This document shows, one piece after another, positions 59,060 through 64,000 of a stretch of DNA of 64,000 bases; within the stretch, counting starts at the first letter, position 1, and every line of letters begins with the position of its first letter. The DNA lies in contig NW_017803102.1 of the NCBI RefSeq assembly GCF_001625305.1, positions 129,599-193,598 on the forward strand, read 5' to 3'. This stretch comes from Branchiostoma belcheri (lineage: Eukaryota; Chordata; Leptocardii; Amphioxiformes; Branchiostomatidae). Position numbers and translations under genes: made by a program. Below the pieces are notes generated by a model that was not told the origin of the DNA, ran no database searches, and was given only the letters and a program-made list of their open reading frames with translations.

Positions 59060-59400
59060 ATATGATATGATATGAATCTTTATTGCATGTTCTTGCCCAG
59101 ATGGGCTAAATGCACAAGAGGTCATGCAGTATGCAAAACATGAGTATTGCATACTGGAACGCTATGTTCTAATGCTAATTGCTAGGAATTTATACATTAC
59201 AACAATACTATATACTACCTATCATCTACTGTTAGTTGCCCTTTCTTCTCTCTTTTTTAAACAATTGGAAACATAATTACATAGTTTGTCTGCTATATAT
59301 TCGTTCTTGCATGACATCAAGTGTTTAAACATGTCCTGCTTTGACATTTCCTTGTATATCTTGTCTAAAGATAATGATTAATGATAATGTCTAAAGATAA
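59060..59400 (-). mobile_element. LINE 3' end, same family, with (ATATC)n tail
   Basis: The minus strand encodes DKIYKEMSKQDMFKHLMSCK and continues to CLKKRE. It ends GCAATAAAGATTCATATCAT with an ATATC-repeat tail (59060-59085). Confidence 0.7.
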
Positions 59401-60345
59401 TGATTAATGAATTGAAATAAAGTGCACGAATGGTCAAATTTCAAGTAAATCTGGTAATGTAGCGATGATGTAACAAGACAGTTCTTTGAACAGTATAAAG
59501 TACATTCGGCTAGTACAGGAATCAATATTTGCGCTTGATTCTTTAGCTGAATTCAGCCTTAACGCCAAGGATAACCAGAGGCGAAAAAGTTTCCCACATC
59601 GTGCTATAGTATGAGCCACACGCAGCTGCCAATTTAAGACTTTCTCCTCCCGCTAAATTTTGTTCGGCATTAGGAAATCGTTAATGTTGTCACAGAAAGA
59701 TGAAGACTTATGTTTTTCTCCAATCGACTGGATGGAACGGCGCGCATCAAACTCACTTAAAATTTCGATTGCGGGCACGATGTGGGCTAAAGTGTGTCTT
59801 TTCCTATTAGCGCAGCGCGTTAAGCGAGCCGGGGCAGCGGAGGAGAGGTCAATAGCCTGAAACCTTCTTCAATTACGCTCTTATCCGCTCCTTCCGTAAA
59901 AACTACCTCCTGATGAACGGCCGTTCGACCCAAAGGTTTCCGTTTGTCGACCTCTGAACTGCGGAAATTGTCATTCTTTCCGCTGCTGGTGGAGTCAATG
60001 AGAGGCGGGCGTTTCCCCGGCATTGCCGCTGACTCCATCCGCGGAAGTTTCGATTTGCACCAGTCGATTGTGAACCCATCTTAGTGGCAAATAGCCGGCC
60101 CGCCATTAACGGTTGAGGGATCGATACCAATCACACAAGCATTGAGTGAGACGCTTCCTGCGTCTCCCCACGACCCATTAACCATTGTTCAATCTAGTAA
60201 ACCAATACAACAGGGACCTGGCGTTAAATAGAGCACTGCTCGGTCGAAGGCACTCGGAGTGTTATAGATACATCATGTGATCACCATGCAGTCTGCCGGC
60301 TCCGCCAGCTATAGCGGGGTGTTACCGGCCCAGGCACGAGGGCGA
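59401..60345. other. Unique DNA, no gene seen
   Basis: Complex sequence with short ORFs on both strands, none with motifs. Confidence 0.3.
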
Positions 60346-61140
60346 TGATTAAAGAAGACTCATAGCTTGTCAATCACTATTAGCTGGGAACGCCGCCCGT
60401 GTCAAATCGGCGAGATCTGGCGTTTAATGGCGCATCGGAGGGTCACTGGTGGGTCTGAAGGGGAAGATGTTCACTTGTGAAGGTTTTTTAAATGAATGAC
60501 CATTTGTTTATTTATAGTTTATCTTTGAAGCCGTTGAGACAACAACGGAACTAAAAAATCATAATCGCAAGGTCGATGATTAAAGAAGACTCGTAGCTTG
60601 TCAATCACTATTAGCTGGAAAACGCCGCCCGTGTCAAATCGGCGAGATCTGGCGTTTAATGGCGCATCGGAGGGTCACTGGTGGGTCTGGACGGGAAGCT
60701 GTTCACTTGTGAATGTTTTTTAAATGAATGACCATTTGTTTATTTATTAGTTTATCTTTGAAGCCGTTGAGGGATGATTTCCAAGGGAGCCCATGGAACC
60801 ATGATACAATTATGTTATTTACCTCATATTTTATTAAGTAAAATAACATAAAATAATAACTAAACATAAGAGTACTACTAAATTAATTAGACAACAACGG
60901 AACTAAAAAATCATAATCGCAAGGTCGATGATTAAAGAAGACTCATGGTTTGTCAATCACGATTAGCTGGGAACGCCGCCCGCGTCGAATCGGCGAGATC
61001 TGGCGTTTAATGGCGCATCGGAGGGTCACGAGTGGTTTCTTTACATGAATGACCATTTGTTTATCTATTAATTTATCTTTTAGTTTGGAACACATGGGTT
61101 GTACCTTCAGCCGTTGAAGGCTGATTTCCAAGGGATGAAA
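60345..61140. repeat. Triplicated ~220-bp block with a highly conserved ~95-bp core
   Basis: GATGATTAAAGAAGACTC starts units at about 60347, 60572 and 60927. The core (TTGTCAATCAC, AACGCCGCCCG, GGCGAGATCTGGCG, TTTAATGGCGCATCGGAGGG) is almost unchanged in all three, while the trailing part diverges and the second unit holds ~120 bp of extra AT-rich DNA. No ORF is shared, so the conserved core looks non-coding. Confidence 0.8.
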
Positions 61141-61332
61141 AGTGTGAAGTTTTTTTTTACATGGATAACAATTTGTTATATTTATGTAAGGAAAACATAA
61201 TGTTTTTGCTCTGCTTCCTCTTCTTCTCCAAACCAAACCTGTCACCATGGTAACTGGTGTTGGGTTACATCATGTTGCAATTTCATGGCAGGAGATTAGA
61301 CTCCTGTCTGACCATACATGTATATGTTTGAG

Positions 61333-61400
61333 TAACAGAGCAGATCATATGCGAAGTTAAACATTATGCATTTGCTTTGCAAATGTTACCTTTCTAGTTA
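61333..61400. repeat. Short dispersed repeat shared with 43880-43945
   Basis: AACAGAGCAGATCATATGCG and ATGCATTTGCTTTGCAAATG match 43880-43945. The core CATTTGC-TTT-GCAAATG is a small palindrome. Confidence 0.55.
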
Positions 61401-61822
61401 GAAAATATTGTTTCTTGTTTGAAGATTTTTTTGCTGACTAAATGCTCTTTTGTCCCAAAATTTCTTGTCACCTTTCCGTGACTGGATAATTAAAGGACAC
61501 TGAATCCAATCACACGTCTGACGTCAGTGACGTAGAAGCTATTCATTGTTATAATGAAAGTTTTCAACTGCACTGTAATGTAATGTACTATGAGACAGCC
61601 TCACAATTGTCACTTACACGTTTATACCCGGCAAATGGTGTCAAAATCGACACGAAGCTGCAGGGTAAGTTTGTATGATGTCGATGACCCTGGACTGTCG
61701 CCCGCCATTGTTGTTCCCCCTGAAGCAATTATACGGTGTCTCCTGATGACGTCAACTCGGCTGAGGCTTTTCATTTGCTCGTTGATAAGATAAGGGAAGA
61801 TACGGTCCGGGAATGCAAAGCG

Positions 61823-62004
61823 TACTCTCCAAGCAGAGGTTTGGGTTTTGGGGGTATTTTCAGCGTGTTTTTAGGCTTTTTATCGGGGTTTCTCTTTTGC
61901 ACTGAATTTTTTTCCCCACCAAACAGTGCAAAGAAACCCCGATAAAAAAAAGCCTAAAAACACGCTAAAATACCCCCCAAACCCAAACCTCTGCTTGGAG
62001 AGTA
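61823..62004. mobile_element. Foldback Mutator-like MITE with perfect 9-bp TSD
   Basis: TACTCTCCAAGCAGAGGTTT at the left is mirrored by AAACCTCTGCTTGGAGAGTA at the right; the arms of about 85 bp are almost perfectly complementary with a ~15-nt loop. The 9-bp TSD TGCAAAGCG lies at 61814-61822 and 62005-62013. Near-identical arms suggest recent insertion. Confidence 0.88.
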
Positions 62005-62124
62005 TGCAAAGCGCCAATTTTTGTCAAGCGAAAGATACAGACCGCACACACGGCCGCTTTCAAAGGCGCTATCGCCATTCTTCTTTATCTAAACCAACGT
62101 TTATAAAATATCATTAACAAATAA

Positions 62125-62275
62125 GTCAAGGTTAGACATCCAGGTAGTAAGATACGCCAAAAATCAGTTACTCAAGCAACTGGATATGATTTTGGAAATT
62201 GTCAGACGTTTCAGGTCGCATCCACTACATTTTGTCAGTGACACTGGAGAAAGCAGGTTTATAAGCATGGACTAT
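62125..62275 (-). mobile_element. Penelope-like terminal sequence
   Basis: Reverse complement carries CACTGACAAAATGTAGTGGA, GAAACGTCTGACA and TATCCAGTTGCTTGAGTAAC, then TACCTGGATGTCTAACCTT, the same order as 26130-26300. Confidence 0.5.
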
Positions 62276-62765
62276 TGATTGACATCAAATAAGTGAAGAC
62301 AATTTTCTTGAAAGTAAGCTGAAGTGTACTAGGTAACTGCTATTCCTTTATCTCTAAAACAACGTTTTAGAATGTCGTCAAAGTATAATTCCATTGCTTA
62401 CTTTGAGCTACATGTGCATGTACATGTACGGTATTATGCAGGACGTCAGACATCAACAAATGATAGCACATCACTGACACTGCATCCGCCTAAGCAACCG
62501 TTAAAGTGATTACTAATGAGATGATATGATCGGGATAATTCTACAATCCATGGTCACATATCGTTAGTAATTAATTTCTGAACCCGACTGAAATCTGCTG
62601 ACCTGGTGCTAATTGCAACCTGACCAGGAAAAAGGGTCATATTACATCCAGAAAATCAGTTTATATTTGTCCAGTTTCTACGCTGTTGAGATTCTAATGG
62701 TATAAAACTTTTATTGTGATATTTAAGTGCGAATAAAGAGTATGATAGAAGATGATGATGATGAT

Positions 62766-62870
62766 TACTCTCCAAGCAGAGGTTTGGGTTTTGGGGGTAT
62801 TTTTAGCGTGTTTTTAGGCTTTTTTATCGGGGTTTCTCTTTTGCACTGAATTTTTTTCCACCAAGTCACA
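62766..62870. mobile_element. Left arm of a second foldback MITE
   Basis: TACTCTCCAAGCAGAGGTTT through the loop TTTTTTTCCACCAA matches the left half of 61823-62004; the right arm is missing. A (GAT)n tail lies just before it. Confidence 0.8.
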
Positions 62871-62889
62871 ATGTTGTGACGGTCTAAGA

Positions 62890-63010
62890 TCACTGAATGA
62901 GTGAATGAACTTTATTGCTCGACAATCGTACATGGTACAATGTGTGGCAGTAATACAACAATACTACAAAACTAAACTATTTTATTACATTTCTTACTAC
63001 AAACTATTAT
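62890..63010 (-). mobile_element. LINE 3' end
   Basis: Reverse complement ends GAGCAATAAAGTTCATTCAC with a short tail repeat (TCATTCACTCATTC). No coding remains. Confidence 0.45.
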
Positions 63011-63429
63011 CTATACAGTATACTTGATGAAGAACAAGTGCAAAACGACTGGAGAGCCTCAGTCACACCTGGGATAACATCCAGAGAACAGCCTGGGACA
63101 GAGGGAACTAGAGAACCTTTGTTGCTGTGCCCTACATGCCGGGACTGGCATTAAGGGCAGTAAAAAAAAACAACAAGGTCGTGTGTTGCATCAAATCGCA
63201 TCGCAATGATCTCAAAACAATATTTCAACACCTCATAATGCGTAAAAACGTAAAAGACATTGTATTGCGTGAAAATGTATTGGACCAAGGCAACGGCATG
63301 TCCGAAGGGGCGTTACATTTTTATTCAGACGACAAATGAATATCAATGCCATTATATTGGCAAGGTATGTGCCTTAGATCTACCGTAAAAACGGTGAGTA
63401 TCATATGTATATTGCAATCCTAAATATTT

Positions 63430-64000
63430 TTGCCATGTAGTTGGTATACTTTTACCTTGTACAACGTCCAGTCAACGGAGGAAGATAGAGAACATCCAAG
63501 TGCGGGCAACTAAGATCATCCTCGGCAACACCTTTCACAGTTACTCTGCAGCATGTGAAGCACTACAACTCCAGAAACTCGAGGACCGACGTGTCTCTCT
63601 GTGCCTGAAGTTTGCCCAGAAGCTGTACAAGTCTGAACAGTACAGACATTGGTTTCCTCGACTTCGGGGAGAGATCAGTGGGAGGGAAACAAGACAGAAC
63701 AAAAAACTAGACCAATTGCCAGCACGCACAGCAAGATATGTGAAAAGCCCGTTGTCTTACCTCGTCCAGCTTTTAAACAGCACTCTGTAATGTAATCCTG
63801 TAATGTACATGCCGTTATATATTTGATTTTAATCTAGTACTTTTAATGAGGTTGGTATTTTAACTTTTAGTGTTGTATTGTAAAAATGTAATGATTTTAT
63901 TGTCACAATATGTTTTTATACAATGTACGGGACATGTAATTCAGCCTTCGGGCTGTGAGGTGTTTCAAATAAAACCCGCATTACATTACATTACATTACT
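63430..64000 (+). mobile_element. 5'-truncated LINE with C-terminal ORF2 peptide, reaching the window end
   Basis: The frame running through 63500-63790 reads RATKIILGNTFHSYS, then LEDRRVSLCLKFA and HWFP, and ends LVQLLNSTL, the classic C-terminal segment of jockey/CR1-type LINE ORF2. The 3' UTR ends CTTCGGGCTGTGAGGTGTTT, AAATAAAACC and an ATTAC-repeat tail at the window edge. The frame is open, but no reverse transcriptase remains upstream. Confidence 0.8.

Overview
This is a eukaryotic genomic window with an intron-scale, repeat-laden layout: no operons, no ribosome-binding sites, two N-filled assembly gaps (about 18894-19424 and 30276-30556) and one isolated N at 56039. The repeat families, the moderate AT bias and the one recognisable gene fit an invertebrate chordate, most likely a lancelet (Branchiostoma). 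That assignment comes from recognition and is not computed.

The only convincing protein-coding gene lies on the minus strand at 47657-49518. It is a single-exon adhesion receptor with a signal peptide, LRRNT, about nine leucine-rich repeats, LRRCT, one Ig domain, one transmembrane helix, a basic juxtamembrane stretch and a C-terminal PDZ-ligand motif. This is the architecture of the LRRC4/netrin-G-ligand family of synaptic adhesion molecules. The reading frame as assembled is broken twice by single extra bases (48693-48698 and 47971-47972). Both breaks look like sequencing or assembly errors, because every family hallmark continues on the other side.

Nearly everything else is mobile-element debris and tandem repeats. 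There are about sixteen 5'-truncated LINE 3' ends, several still encoding the C-terminal LINE peptide. There are Penelope-like remnants, one with a perfect 13-bp target-site duplication (TSD). Several MITE families are present: two copies of a Mutator-like element with perfect 9-bp TSDs (381-696 and 23263-23459), a foldback element with a 9-bp TSD (61823-62004), an AGGCC-ended family of about 400 bp in two subfamilies (at least seven full-length copies plus fragments), and a hAT-like family with 8-bp TSDs. Large CA/GT/TA microsatellites and about fifteen tandem-repeat blocks with periods of 26 to 360 bp fill much of the rest.

Region by region: 1-9 kb is nested MITE/LINE insertions, a foldback element and a block of four ~340-bp tandem units. 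9-18.8 kb is low-feature DNA with a GTTAAC minisatellite, MITEs and a Penelope remnant. 19.6-21.4 kb is CA microsatellite. 22-30 kb is LINE ends, tandem repeats and a hAT-like MITE. 31-47 kb is alternating unique stretches, tandem repeats and MITEs. 47.6-49.5 kb is the receptor gene. 49.5-52.7 kb is unique sequence upstream of that gene. 52.7-56.2 kb is rearranged repeats and microsatellites. 56.2-62 kb is mostly unique, with a triplicated block at 60.35-61.14 kb. 62-64 kb is LINE and Penelope remnants. The genes do not form a pathway; the window is one neural-type receptor gene set in repeat-rich intergenic DNA.
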